Shown piece by piece: positions 1 through 12,033 of a DNA stretch of 64,000 nucleotides. The stretch lies in NCBI GenBank assembly GCA_963989245.1, contig OZ022358.1, positions 5,366,665 through 5,430,664 of the forward strand, read 5' to 3'. Source of the stretch: Nansenia antarctica (taxonomy: Eukaryota > Chordata > Actinopteri > Argentiniformes > Microstomatidae). The notes beneath the pieces were generated by a model. That model ran no database searches and was not told the origin of the DNA. It saw only the letters and a program-made list of their open reading frames with translations. The stretch's first letter is position 1. Each line of letters opens with the position of its first letter. The translations under genes and the position numbers were made by a program.

Positions 1-71
1 GGTAGACACAGCTAACACAGACAGAACGTCTCCATGACCTCTCCATGACCTCTGACCTCTGTCTCTCTCAG

Positions 72-1406
72 AGCGATACTTTCTCTGTGTCTGCGTCTTC
101 GTCGTCTTCAACGTCATGGATCTAATTGGCCGTAGTGCCACGTCTCTCGTCCAATGGGTGAGCCTGACACTTCTACCCTCTGTCCTCCCTGCCCAGTAAC
201 AGCTGATGTATGTGACACGGTCTAGTGAAAAGGTCCGGATGTCGGCAATTCTCAAGTTGCGCAAATGACCCCCCCCCCCCAAAAAAAAGCATATTACGAA
301 AGTTGAAGTGTTGAAGAGCCCACTCGATATAACAAACAACAGTTTTAGGATCACTAAATACTTAATAATTTGTGATTGTAATTTTGCTGCCTGTTTCCAA
401 TAAAAATGTTCCCTGTGTTGTCTATCATCCCACAGCCTCCAAAGGAAAGCCATTGGTTCCCTGCCATGGTGGTGTCCCGTGTGGTATTCGTCCCCCTCAT
501 CATGCTGTGTAACATTGAGCACTCCCACCTGCCGGTCCTCTTCTCCCACGACTTTGCCTTTGTTTCCATCATGACATTATTCGCCCTGTCCAACGGATAC
601 TGCATCTGCCTCTGCATGTCCTACGCACCCCAGTGAGTCCCACTGTTCAAGGCCTCTCTACAGCCCCTGCACTCTATACAGCCGATCGATGAAATGAATA
701 GGATGGGGCCCTATCCCACATCCATCAGTCATGTTTACATTCCATTACATTTTGGGCATTTAGCAGACGCCTTATTCCAAAGCGACTTACAATCAATACA
801 TTTGACTAAGCAAGTGAATCGTCAATCCACCAGTCGTAGCAGGAAGAGTAATCTAGCTCAGGCCCGGGGGCCATTGGCAGTCTCAGTAATAGAAGGAAAT
901 ATATATAGACACCGGAGAACAGAGAAACAGTACAAGGGGGGGGCAGTAGAAGTCATAGGGGACACAGTGAAGGTGAAAAGCGGGTGTCTCAGGAGACGCA
1001 GTGCTGGGGGGGTAGCAGTTAAGGTGTAACCTGAAGAGATGGGTCGTCGGTCTCATGTAGGGCGTTCACGTTACTGCTGTTAGGGCCAGGCGCGGACTGC
1101 ACTATAGTCACAGAATCTATTCACATGAATTCTGAGTAATACATTGTAACGTCAGTCTTTTCAGATGAGTTCAGATGAGTATTGAATAATACATGCTTTT
1201 TTAATAGCAGTCTAGGTACGTTGCGCTTGGTTGCACTGTAAGTCTCTCTTCTCCTCTCCTGCTCTCCTCTGACCGTGTCCGCTCTCTTCCCCAGGTTAGT
1301 GAGGTCTAAAGACTGCGAGACAGCGGGGGCTCTGATGACCTTCTTCCTCGCCCTGGGCCTCTCTCTGGGGGCTGCCTTCTCCTTCCTGCTGGAGAAGCTG
1401 GTGTAG
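72..1406 (+). CDS. slc29a2: Equilibrative nucleoside transporter, C-terminal exons (slc29a2-like, 5' partial)
   Basis: Three exons at 72-157, 436-632 and 1295-1406, with stop TAG at 1404-1406. They join in frame (86, 197 and 112 nt; phases 0, 2) and all have GT-AG borders. SLC29 proteins are eleven-pass carriers that move nucleosides down their gradient. The visible part covers the last membrane helices: a motif ending VMDLIGRSAT, then SRVVFVPLIMLCN, FALSNGY, and a final helix with ETAGALMTFFLALGLS and C terminus LLEKLV. The AGALMTFFLALGLS stretch fits ENT2 better than ENT1 from my knowledge of the family, and linkage to pcnx3 and nrxn2 (all on human 11q13) supports slc29a2. The N-terminal exons lie left of the window. 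AATAAA signals at 1813-1818 and 1847-1852 suggest a 3' UTR of about 450 nt. Family call is very secure; paralogue call is moderate. Confidence 0.9.
210..256. repeat. Fragment of a MITE end (same family as 10455-10780)
   Basis: The intron between the first two visible slc29a2 exons carries a stretch with CACGGTCTAGTGAAA. It resembles the terminal inverted repeat of the element at 10455-10780. Only one end is visible, so this is a degraded fragment. Confidence 0.4.
735..1060 (-). mobile_element. Retroelement 3' tail (family A), minus orientation
   Basis: The stretch starting TTAGCAGACGCCTTATTCCAAAGCG reads, on the minus strand, as the common fish retroelement end 'aagtcgctttggaataaggcgtctgctaaatg'-type tail. 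It matches the element at 19336-19625 in reverse, including the block with GAGACACCCGCTTTTCCCC. A third, more diverged copy lies at 53370-53715. It sits in the slc29a2 intron 633-1294. Confidence 0.7.
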
Positions 1407-1875
1407 AACGACTGTACCCTCCCCAGGAACATCCTCCCGTCACCGCTCAAAGGACCAAAGTCTGACTCACTGAAGTCATATAGACGCACACACGTCTACG
1501 GACGCGCTCAAATCGATTTTTGAGGCATGAGTTGTTATACAACGATAAAAAGTTGTTTGAACCCCAAAAGTGGAAAATGAATTCTATGTATATCACTATC
1601 ACTGTAAGTGCCTTGTATGGATTACCTTCCCTTAGGATCATGACTGTAGATCTTATTATTTATTTATTTCATTCTATTTTATATTATTATAGTATTATTA
1701 TTTTATACTATATTTTTTCACTATTTTATTTTCTATCTTATTGTTTGGGGGTGGGGGGCGGGGGTCATTTGGCTGTTCATATGGATGAATTTGGTCATTG
1801 TAGGTGTTTTAGAATAAACCTTACAGCAGTTGTTTTTGGTTTTGATAATAAAGTAAAAAAAACGATTTTTATTAA
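1407..1875 (+). terminator. Probable 3' UTR and polyadenylation signals of slc29a2
   Basis: AT-rich sequence follows the stop codon. AATAAA occurs at 1813-1818 and again at 1847-1852. The true cleavage site cannot be fixed from sequence alone. Confidence 0.5.
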
Positions 1876-2194
1876 ACTGTGTCTTATTATTTTAAACGAG
1901 GATCTCTAGAGTTAGCTTCCCAGTTTATGATGATGCCACACAACACCCATTTCTAGTGGGAGATTGAAGTGTTATGGTAATGAATGGGAAAAAGCACACT
2001 TGCACTCACACAAATACACACACAGGTCATTCACAGATGTGCAATGACCTTCAATCCCATATACCGTAAGCTTGTATTGTAACTACAGTATATGCACCAA
2101 TAACATCTTTCACATTTCAATCACTGAGTTCCAACCAATTAAACAGACAGCACGCACACACACACACACACAATCCATATACTGTACAATGGTA

Positions 2195-2292
2195 ATGTCG
2201 CCAAAGTTGAGTCTCATTTATTCCAGTGACACTCGTGTTGTCTGTATCAGGGTTGCTCCCATAGCAGGCTCTGTCCCCTCAGATGAGCCTCC
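2195..2292 (-). terminator. Probable 3' UTR/poly(A) signal of the FAM161-like gene
   Basis: Minus-strand AATAAA (TTTATT on +) at 2217-2222, about 70 nt after the stop codon. This is a good position for a short 3' UTR. Confidence 0.45.
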
Positions 2293-5200
2293 TCATTCTT
2301 CATCTAGATCAGTACCAGTGTCCCAGGCGTCCTCTGCTCCTAACCGCCGCCCCTGTTCCTCGAGCAGAGCCTTGCTCCACAGAAGAGCCTCGTCCAGCCC
2401 GTCCTGCTCCAGGACCAGAGAGAAACGCTGCTCCAACTCCCTCCTCGCCTGGGCCTGGACCAGGACAGACAGCCTAACAGTCTGAGTGCTGTTCCCTCTC
2501 GGGTTATCATCTCTGGTCGAAGTGGTTGCATGAGCTCATGATGCAGTAACCATATACAGTAGAAGGCACCCGACTTACATGTCCAGTGCTCACTGAGGCT
2601 ACATAGTGTATTCTGATTCACAGTGACATCGACTGCTCCGAAAAAAACCACGAAGCAATGGCATAATTGCATGTCATTCAATCCATGCACTGCCTGACGT
2701 CATGGGTACATTGGCGCATTTTCAACACTGATTAAAAGACACTGACTGAAGGTTTCTACAGGTAGAAAAGGTGTGACGTCATACCTGCCAGTGACGCTGA
2801 AGCAAAAGGGGTCTGCTGTTGACCCTCTCCATCATGTCCGCCAACTCAGTGTGATACTCAGCACTCCGCACCCTCATTTCCGTCCTGAATCGAAAGGTTA
2901 GTGTCGTGGATTTAATTGATTCTCAATAGATTGAGTAAAATGTATAAAGCACAAAGAGCTTAAATCAGATGTCTCCAAAGAGGCCTTTTATTAAGCAAAG
3001 TCACATGAGCGCAGAGAGAAAGTAGCAGACAAAAAGCAAAAAGCAAAGGCAAAAAGCCCCCAACATTGGGCGGGACTCATATTTATAGAACTGTCCTTGG
3101 TCACAAGGTCACTATTCTTGAGAACCAATCATATTATACAAATCTGTGATTGCACAAGTTATGGGCCCTGTCCATAGTCAGAATTATTCACTGCGCCACA
3201 GATGTTGGCCCATCCCTTACAGGAAGGAAATGGGCCTTCCTTGAGTGCTAGATCCACCAAACTGTAGAGAGAATTCAATTCTCAGTATAAATGATATAAA
3301 CCCACAACATTACGTTCATAGATATAGAAAGCGTAGAACGGACAATGATCTCCCAGAAAGGATAGCCGCCAGTACTGTACACACCATTGAATGTTGATTT
3401 GAAGGGGCATGTCCTTTCTATTCATTCTATTTCTGTATGGTTGGGTTACGGTTAGGTTGTTAACACTGATCATACTCAGGATGTTATAACAAGACAAACA
3501 ATTGTAAATACTGTAGATTTGCTATTGGACAACACTTTACCAGAGTATTGTTCAGTTGACCTATGACCTTCATGGTCGTAACGTGATACCTGCGGTTCTG
3601 TTGTTGCCGCCGTGCCCTGGTAGAACTGCGTTGTCCTTGGGCGTTGACCCACTTCGCCACCTCTTTCTGAAGCCTAGACTTGGCCTCTGAATGTTGTTGC
3701 GCTGCTCTCAGCCTCTTGTCCTCTTTCTCTGCTAGTCTCTTTCTACAGGACGAATGAGAGACAATCATGCAGACGCAGTCTCCCCAGAGATATACAGTAA
3801 GTTAAATACAATAGCTCTTACAGTACTATAAACATACCTAACAGCCTCCTCTCGTAGCTGTGCGGACTTTGTGAGTCTTTGTGAGCTGGCCGTCATTCTA
3901 GCTAGGTCCCACTTCACCGTTGGGCACGAGGCCTTTTTTCCATTCTCAGGTGTTTCCTTAGGTGCACTGACAGGCTGATCACCTCCCGCTTTTACCTGGA
4001 AACTAAAAGGCTGCGGCACTGTGGGCCGCACCGCCTGTCTGAGAAGCCTGAGGCGCTCCTCAAACGCGTGGTGTAACCTGCCAAAGTCAGGTATTGTCTG
4101 GTGAATGACGGGTCTGAAAGTTAGCTTCTTTTCCACTTCCATCGGAGGGGGACGTCTGGTGGCCAACTGAGCCGTCCTTTCCATCATGTCCTTAAAAGAG
4201 CGGCGAGGAACATCTCCCTCTTTGGATTCTGTTCTCGCCCCATCACCCTCAGTGACAGCCCTCTCCTCTGCCTCGGCGGTGCCGTGCTCAACCTTCGGCA
4301 CAAAGCTAAAGGGACGTTGCATGGCAAGCATGAGCGCTCTCCGTTTCTCACGGAGAACCCGTGTCTGCCTCTCACACTCTTCTACCTTCTTCTTGTCGTA
4401 CAAGGGCAAACAAGTGCTCTTGGGTACAGGGTTAGCTCGGAATGGCGGCAACGGCGGTCGCTCGCCGGCTGTGTCTTCCCAAGCCCTCCTGTCCTTCCTC
4501 CGCTTACGCCCCTCACACTCCTCACGCAGGGTCATTTTGAAAGGCTGTGGCACTGTCACTTGGGGTTTAGGTTTTAGGCTGGCTGGTTTGGGGCTGTAGT
4601 CGTCTACAGAGAAGCCCTCCCACATCCACGATGGAGGGCCCTTCTCCAGCAGCACATCCCCTGACGACGCCCAAGGTGTCTCAGTAATGTCCTCCTCCAC
4701 ATTCTCATTCGGCTCTACGCTGTGTGACTCTTTCTCGTGGCCCTCTACAGTGGCACTCTCGACTCTTTCCTCACTGGAAGAAAATGCACGTCATGAGTGA
4801 CACCAGAGTGCTGGTTTCAATTAAATGTAATGTGTCATTTCAGACACATAGATCCATATCAGTATTAAAAAATAATAAAATACAATACGAAGGGCAACAA
4901 CACAAATACAGTCATTACAGTCCACAGTGATTAAAATACATATAGACATTTGTTCCAATGTTTCCAAAAACAAGAGGAGTACCTTGTGTCACTTTGTGTG
5001 GGCTCAGTGAAGTGCCATTATGATTACATTCTTTGAATCAATTAATCGACACATACATTTGTACATAAAATTCCTCAATACAGCATGAACGGTGGGAACA
5101 GTCACAAACATTATGACTTGCATAAGATTCTGAATGCATCATTAAATGCCACCTGAAAGCTTTTTCATTGTTGCCTAACTATAGAGCTCTGCACCACAAG

Positions 5201-5994
5201 TGGGCTGTATAGAGTGGAGTAGTAGGCTGTAAAAAGGGATGTTTTAACATCATCTGTGCACATATGAAATGTGCGTGGCAGCATGTTGGCTTGTGCACAC
5301 AGTTTGCAACACTGGCGCTGCACATCGCCGTCATCACATTGATCATTCCTGATGCTGTGTGACCCAAATATCTTACTTTGTTCACCACATTTAGCGCTTG
5401 TTCTACCATAAAGAAGGAAGAAAAAAATCTTGGTTTTAGCGATCATGACAACACTCTTTTTAGAGTTAAAATGAATGTCATACTGCACACCATAACTGTA
5501 AACGTTTATAATCATCATTGTAATCAAATGTACTGTATTTAAGTGCACATGAACCATACACATATTATGATTGAATACTACGGTAATATGCCCCTTACTT
5601 ACCATTTAGTATCCAAAGGCGCTGTGTTGTAGTCACTGAGAAGCTCAACTTTAATGCACTTCAAAGGTATGTAGACAGGCTGTGGGAAAAAAAAACCCTG
5701 TTAAAGGATATAGTCCTAACTTACACTTTGACACTTTTCCTGGTAGGCTATAAATGTTTTGTGTGTGATGATCAGTGCTGAGAAAGCAGATGTTTTTACC
5801 TTTAAACAGCTCCAATCAACAAAGCTGCGACTTTTTAGGCTCAAGAAATAATGTCGTTTGGGACACACAGGTTTGACGCTCGGAGGTTCTGTCGCTTGTC
5901 TCCCCTTCTGATTAACAGGTGGAGTGACAAAACCATTGAGTAATACCGAATTTCGATGTGCGGTCGACATTTTTCGATAACATGATATGGCCAT
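2293..5994 (-). CDS. FAM161-family protein (complete, six exons)
   Basis: Exons, in transcript order: 5994-5800, 5679-5603, 4773-3838, 3742-3590, 2884-2785, 2481-2293. The total is 1650 nt, 549 residues plus stop, with all phases consistent. FAM161 proteins are coiled-coil, microtubule- and centrosome/cilium-associated. The evidence is the repeated 'PxPFxMTLREE' and 'PQPFSF' motifs (in the big exon), a basic KRLAEKEDKR helix, and the family-end pattern YHTELADMMERV...RPLLLQ followed by ELEQRFSLVLEQDGL. FAM161A and FAM161B are the known vertebrate members at about 650 residues; this one is shorter, and I cannot assign it to either. Start ATG at 5992-5994 opens the first exon (MAISCYRKMSTAHR). 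The first two exons have a second copy at 7335-7726. The gene is divergent from the Ig gene on its right and converges with slc29a2 on its left. Confidence 0.85.
2885..3589. other. FAM161-like intron, no gene seen
   Basis: Intron between exons 4 and 5 of the FAM161-like gene. It holds AT-rich sequence with no recognised element or open frame of note. Confidence 0.5.
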
Positions 5995-6107
5995 GGCCTG
6001 CTATCTGTGTAAAGAGTTGTTAATGGAACATTTAGAACATAGGCCAGGCAGTGTCGTTATATATGTCACAAAGGGACAGAAACAAAGGGATTTTGGAATC
6101 CATTTGG

Positions 6108-6300
6108 AGCGTCAAAGTTTTTACATTCCATTATGTTTTGTGAGATGGAACCTTTGTATTTTATGAATTACTAACTCAAAAATGTCAACATTTTTAAAAA
6201 TAACACCACACAGGCATTAATAAACACCTAATGGGTCAGATTATGTAAAAAAACTCAATTTTGACAAAAATTGAGATAGAACCTTATAATTCTAACGTCA
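6108..6300. mobile_element. MITE fragment (family with copies at 7840-8032 and 50283-50523)
   Basis: The stretch with ATTGAGATAGAACCTTATAATTCTAA is one terminal repeat of the full element at 50283-50523, which is present here in reverse. The other end is missing. It is duplicated with the segment at 7840-8032. Confidence 0.65.
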
Positions 6301-6362
6301 CGATATATATTAATAATAATTATTCTAAGCATTTTTAAATTATTATTATTATTATTATTATT

Positions 6363-6480
<118 letters not shown>

Positions 6481-6610
6481 ATTTTGTGCGCTCAATTGAT
6501 CAATTATGTTTGCCCTCTCATCTCATCTCTGCCTTGGAGCTGGCAGAAGCGTCAACTACGCCTGACAGACAGTGGTATATGGAGGACAAAGTGTGCATTT
6601 ATTTTCAGCT

Positions 6611-6674
6611 ATGGGCTGCACTGGAAAGTGGCTGCTCTGGATTGCCTGTTTGGTGTCAACCCTTCTAACGTATG
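6611..6674 (+). CDS. Upstream copy of the Ig-gene first exon (signal peptide)
   Basis: ATG at 6611, coding MGCTGKWLLWIACLVSTLLT, then a GTGAGT donor at 6675. It is the same as the exon at 8369-8432 and could serve as an alternative first exon, splicing over the second copy to 9593. Confidence 0.6.
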
Positions 6675-6782
6675 GTGAGTCACAGTTATGGGGCACTACA
6701 CATGTTAAAACATGACAACATGTTGTTACTGACATGCTGAACTCGCCGCAATGACGATGTTTCAACATCATGGACTTTTTTT

Positions 6783-6950
6783 TGTCTGTCTTACATGTAA
6801 CGATGAATTGAGTATCAAGGACCCCAATTGAAATAAGCCAGTGGCTTTCTTGGGTTTTTATCCTGTTAGTTGACCTTGTATGTAATATGTACTTCCATGT
6901 ACCTACTTCTGCAAATCTTCTAATAAAGTTTTCAATCAATCAATCAATTC
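6783..6950 (+). mobile_element. LINE-like 3' tail ending in (CAAT)n
   Basis: Block ending TTCTAATAAAGTTTTCAATC and then CAAT repeats. Nearly the same sequence occurs at 8541-8708 and independently at 51196-51358. A shared 3' end with a tandem-repeat tail is typical of non-LTR retrotransposons. Family not named. Confidence 0.65.
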
Positions 6951-7334
6951 CAAATAAAAGTTGTAATAATGAACTAATTACTGTGTTGTTAGTAAGATTG
7001 CCGTTGGATTTCCCATAGTTAGCTATATGTTTATAGCTGTCTTAACACTGTACTTTCAGATGTCTAGTTACTTTTTGTCTTTTTGGCAACACGGTGTAAA
7101 CATGTAAAGCGACGGTTAAGTTACAGTATTTATAAATAATTGACCTACATTAATTAGGAAAATGAAACAGCCTCCAAATGACAAGCAGAGGTTCTCTCTA
7201 CATTGATCTACAGTATATTCCTGATGAGAGCAGGTATTTTGAATGACTCCATGATTAGGACATTAGGTATTTAAGTGCACATGAACCATACACATATTAT
7301 GATTGAATACTACGGTAATATGCCCCTTACTTAC

Positions 7335-7726
7335 CATTTAGTATCCAAAGGCGCTGTGTTGTAGTCACTGAGAAGCTCAACTTTAATGCACTTCAAAGGT
7401 ATGTAGACAGGCTGTGGGAAAAAAAAACCCTGTTAAAGGATATAGTCCTAACTTACACTTTGACACTTTTCCTGGTAGGCTATAAATGTTTTGTGTGTGA
7501 TGATCAGTGCTGAGAAAGCAGATGTTTTTACCTTTAAACAGCTCCAATCAACAAAGCTGCGACTTTTTAGGCTCAAGAAATAATGTCGTTTGGGACACAC
7601 AGGTTTGACGCTCGGAGGTTCTGTCGCTTGTCTCCCCTTCTGATTAACAGGTGGAGTGACAAAACCATTGAGTAATACCGAATTTCGATGTGCGGTCGAC
7701 ATTTTTCGATAACATGATATGGCCAT
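7335..7726 (-). CDS. Duplicate exons 1 and 2 of the FAM161-like gene
   Basis: Exon 1' is 7726-7532 and exon 2' is 7411-7335, with splice sites and reading frames as in the 5994-5603 copy. A transcript from here could splice exon 2' straight to the exon at 4773 and give the same protein. Splicing exon 2' to exon 2 would break the frame (phase 2 into phase 0). So it is an alternative first-exon set or a redundant copy, not a second complete gene. Confidence 0.7.
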
Positions 7727-7839
7727 GGCCTGCTATCTGTGTAAAGAGTTGTTAATGGAACATTTAGAACATAGGCCAGGCAGTGTCGTTATATATGTCA
7801 CAAAGGGACAGAAACAAAGGGATTTTGGAATCCATTTGG

Positions 7840-8032
7840 AGCGTCAAAGTTTTTACATTCCATTATGTTTTGTGAGATGGAACCTTTGTATTTTATGAAT
7901 TACTAACTCAAAAATGTCAACATTTTTAAAAATAACACCACACAGGCATTAATAAACACCTAATGGGTCAGATTATGTAAAAAAACTCAATTTTGACAAA
8001 AATTGAGATAGAACCTTATAATTCTAACGTCA
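7840..8032. mobile_element. MITE fragment, duplicated copy
   Basis: Second copy of the 6108-6300 fragment, carried along by the segmental duplication. Confidence 0.65.
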
Positions 8033-8094
8033 CGATATATATTAATAATAATTATTCTAAGCATTTTTAAATTATTATTATTATTATTATTATT

Positions 8095-8239
<145 letters not shown>

Positions 8240-8368
8240 TTTTGTGCGCTCAATTGATCAATTATGTTTGCCCTCTCATCTCATCTCTGCCTTGGAGCTG
8301 GCAGAAGCGTCAACTACGCCTGACAGACAGTGGTATATGGAGGACAAAGTGTGCATTTATTTTCAGCT

Positions 8369-11300
8369 ATGGGCTGCACTGGAAAGTGGCTGCTCTGGAT
8401 TGCCTGTTTGGTGTCAACCCTTCTAACGTATGGTGAGTCACAGTTATGGGGCACTACACATGTTAAAACATGACAACATGTTGTTACTGACATGCTGAAC
8501 TCGCCGCAATGACGATGTTTCAACATCATGGACTTTTTTTTGTCTGTCTTACATGTAACGATGAATTGAGTATCAAGGACCCCAATTGAAATAAGCCAGT
8601 GGCTTTCTTGGGTTTTTATCCTGTTAGTTGACCTTGTATGTAATATGTACTTCCATGTACCTACTTCTGCAAATCTTCTAATAAAGTTTTCAATCAATCA
8701 ATCAATTCCAAATAAAAGTTGTAATAATGAACTAATTACTGTGTTGTTAGTAAGATTGCCGTTGGATTTCCCATAGTTAGCTATATGTTTATAGCTGTCT
8801 TAACACTGTACTTTCAGATGTCTAGTTACTTTTTGTCTTTTTGGCAACACGGTGTAAACATGTAAAGCGACGGTTAAGTTACAGTATTTATAAATAATTG
8901 ACCTACATTAATTAGGAAAATGAAACAGCCTCCAAATGACAAGCAGAGGTTCTCTCTACATTGATCTACAGTATATTCCTGATGAGAGCAGGTATTTTGA
9001 ATGACTCCATGATTAGGACATAAATGGAAATGTATGTCATAACAAATGTTTAGGCTACACTGCACAGCACAGAGAATAAGACTCTATTGTTCTACCTTTT
9101 CCAGTCAGTGATGAGCTGTGTCGCTGTGTCTGGCTTGGTCTCTAAGCTGTCAAGTGTAATTAACAGCAAATATCCACAGTTTCCCACACACATACAAAGG
9201 GCCCCAGGATGTCATAGTGGTGGGGGAAGGGCTCATTATTCTAATAATGAGAGACAGGGAGGGAGGCCTGGGCAAGTCTGCAATAGACTTGGAGGTCCAC
9301 TGGAATATTGAATACTTAAAACCCCCCCAGAAAAAAAAACAGGTTTGCATTGAACACAGCACGGGTTGAGCTGATTAGTTTTGGTCTGTATAAAGTACAC
9401 GCCTGATAGGCTCTGAGATGACATGCTCTGCTGTACTCAATTCATCCTGCTTTTTTAACCGTGTACCTTTCTGTCTGACATGTTAAAGGAGATTCGAGCT
9501 GCATAACAAAGTGTGACTGCTATTACTATGCTGCTCTATGCTCTGCTCACCACCATTCATGTCCTCCTGTCCTCCCGCCCTACTCTGTAAAGGTGCAGTG
9601 AGGGTGACCATGAGGGACTCCAGTCTGGAGGCGATCCAGGGGGACACAGTCATCCTGTCCTGCTCTTTCTTCACCATGAGTCCTCTGTCCAGACTCAACA
9701 TTATCTGGACCCACGCGCCCTCCTCTGACCCAGATTCTCCATCACAGGTTTGCATCCCTGAGAGTCTAGGACAGGAGATAGCATATCTCATATATGAGTT
9801 ATATAGTCATTTCTGCAAATGTGATGACTCTATTTATTATGAACATTCTAGTTGGCAACTATGAATGTTCACCGATGTCTCAGTACAGTCCCAGTGAGGT
9901 CATTTCGTTGTCTCGATCCCACAGGTGATCGTGTATGACCACGGGCAGGTGATAGAGGACCCCTCCCTCACTGGTAGGGTGGCTTTCGCAGGTATCCCAT
10001 GGAGTGCGGACATTGTCCTGAACGACACCCGCGTGTCAGATGCCGGCACTTACCGATGTATGGTGAGCAACCCCCCAGAGACTGGAGACCCTGGCATAGG
10101 TGAACTTGCCCTGAGTGTCCTAGGTAGGTGTTTCACACATTGCATTAAGCCCCATCATAGTTTCGCACAACAACAATAGGTTAGATTAGATTCAGTAGAA
10201 TTCAGTCAATTGAATTTGCTCAAGTCTCCTGTGCCTTTATCTCGGTTCATTTCAGCTCCCCCCTCACTGCCTCTGTGTCTGTGGGAGGGGGACAGTGATA
10301 TGGGGGGCAGCGTTACACTCTCCTGCATGGTGGTTGAGGGGGTCCCCATTCCAGAAATGCGGTGGGATAAATTGGAACCAGAGCATATCTCACTACCCAT
10401 CAATATGAACGGTAAGACCAGCCATGAGATCTCGAACCTATGACTATAGATAGATATGTGCCACGGTCTGGTGAAAGGGGTAACAAGTCGGCAGCCGATT
10501 TAACGTTCAGACTTTTCTTTTGAAACATTTAAAAACATGTCAGCGTTATTAATTAATGACACACTCGCCAGTCACCTAACACAGCTTGTTTTGTGAGCCT
10601 GCTAACAACGTAACGTAGTGTTATAGTTAACTAGGTAGCAGTGGGGATTACTCACCAAATCCATTGCATTGCAATATTTTGGCTTGACTAGTGAGTGAGT
10701 TTTTCCGTGTTTCAAAATAAAAGACAGAACATTTTGATTGGTTGCTGACTTGTTCCCCCTTTCACCAGACCATGTCACATTTAGACAACATGCCCTATAG
10801 GTGCATGAATCTCATGGTCATTTGAGCTTCCCAACTTGGCAGAACTCTAAACGTCTGGTTTCTGTCGCTCAAGCCACTGTGGAGTGTATTATATAATCCT
10901 TTTCTAGGCCTCAACAAGTTGCCCAGTTCTGTAGTAGTAAATGCAAACAGCACCCTCTGTGGATCTCTATGACAGGGGACGTATCAGGCTCTGCCCAGAT
11001 TGCCAACGTTTCATCTCAGAGTTCCGGCATCTACCGCTGCTCCGTCACTAACCTGCTGGGAACCCAGAACTGCTACGTCAACCTGTCTGTGTACAGCCGT
11101 GAGTTCCTGTTCCACATACACGCCTCAGCTTGGCCATCGCTCAAAGTTCCCTCATTAGCCATTCAACCGAAAAGCGTCTGTGTACCGTCTACGTCAGTAT
11201 GCGTACTGTGCGTTTTGGGAGTCTCACTACAGTCTCTCTTCCCTCCCCTTCCTCTTGCAGCTCCTGAAAGTCCCCCAGGGATCCTCCAGGGGGTGCTAGT

Positions 11301-11457
11301 GACCTTGTCCATGGCCCTGGTGCTGTTGGCTCTGCTGGTACTAGTGCTGTGGCTCCATCGGTCTGGCCAGGAGAGGAAATGGAAGGATGGAGAGGAAGAG
11401 GAGTGTTATAATGAGATAAGGTACACTCCCTCTCTGGTCAAACGCTCGTTCGTTTGA
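8369..11457 (+). CDS. V-set/C2-set immunoglobulin membrane protein, VSIG1/VSIG2-like (CTX family)
   Basis: Exons 8369-8432, 9593-9747, 9925-10123, 10256-10411, 10976-11098 and 11261-11457. The total is 894 nt, 297 residues plus stop, with all phases consistent. It encodes a single-pass cell-surface adhesion-type protein: a signal peptide (WLLWIACLVSTLLT); a V-type Ig domain with Cys in VILSCSF and DAGTYRCMV; a C2-type Ig domain with VTLSCMV and SGIYRCSV; a transmembrane helix (VTLSMALVLLALLVLVLW); and a short acidic cytoplasmic tail. The V-C2 junction 'SNPPE...SVLAPPSLPLC' is the CTX-family signature seen in VSIG1 and VSIG2. The extra C2 cysteines (PLC and NC) also fit that group. The tail ends NEIRYTPSLVKRSFV, which is not the tail I know for VSIG1 or VSIG2, so no symbol is given. 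Head-to-head with the FAM161-like gene. Confidence 0.85.
8541..8708 (+). mobile_element. LINE-like 3' tail ending in (CAAT)n, duplicated copy
   Basis: Same as 6783-6950, carried by the segmental duplication. Confidence 0.65.
10455..10780. mobile_element. MITE with ~35-bp terminal inverted repeats
   Basis: The left end (ATGTGCCACGGTCTGGTGAA) and right end (TTCACCAGACCATGTCACAT) are near-perfect inverted repeats in the Ig-gene intron 10412-10975. The element has no coding content. A fragment of the family lies at 210-256. Confidence 0.8.
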
Positions 11458-11760
11458 TGTCGCAATCCACGGAAGACCAACACCCACGCATTCGACAAAC
11501 ATCCGCATACCACCCCATGCGTTTAACAGAAATAGGACCAAATGTTTGTTTTTATAATGTGTAAGGAATAAGCAATAATCCCTAAACAGCTAGAAAGATG
11601 TCACACTATGTGCCCTGCAGGTAGATACTGGCTACTTTACTATTTACTATTCAGTCACCTAAACTGTATTAAAATATTCTCAAATACCCTGCACAGAACA
11701 CTTGATGATGATAACTGTACTTTTTACAGTTCAAGCCTGTTTGAAATAAATGTGACTTTT
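11458..11760 (+). terminator. 3' UTR and poly(A) signal of the Ig gene
   Basis: AATAAA at 11745-11750, about 290 nt after the stop codon. Confidence 0.6.
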
Positions 11761-11920
11761 CTGACTTGAATGTGTTTTGATATCCTCTCAAGAGCTAGCT
11801 GTACTGTTAGTTGTGTTTGGAGTGGTTGTATTTCATAATCAAAGGCGGATGCTTACATAGTACTAATGGTTCCTCCTGCAATTAGCAAACTGGGCCAGAC
11901 AGACACAATATGAGAAACCT

Positions 11921-12033
11921 AGGGCCGGTTTCACAGACAAGGCTTAAGCCTAATCCTGGACTAAAAAGCATCTTCAATGGAGATTTTACATTGAAAGTGT
12001 GATTTAGTCCAGGACTAGGCTTAAACCTAGTGT
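11921..12033. mobile_element. Short inverted-repeat MITE
   Basis: The left arm (AGGCTTAAGCCTAATCCTGGACTAAA) and right arm (TTTAGTCCAGGACTAGGCTTAA) pair with one another across a short loop. The right end is shorter than the left. Non-autonomous, family unassigned. Confidence 0.75.
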
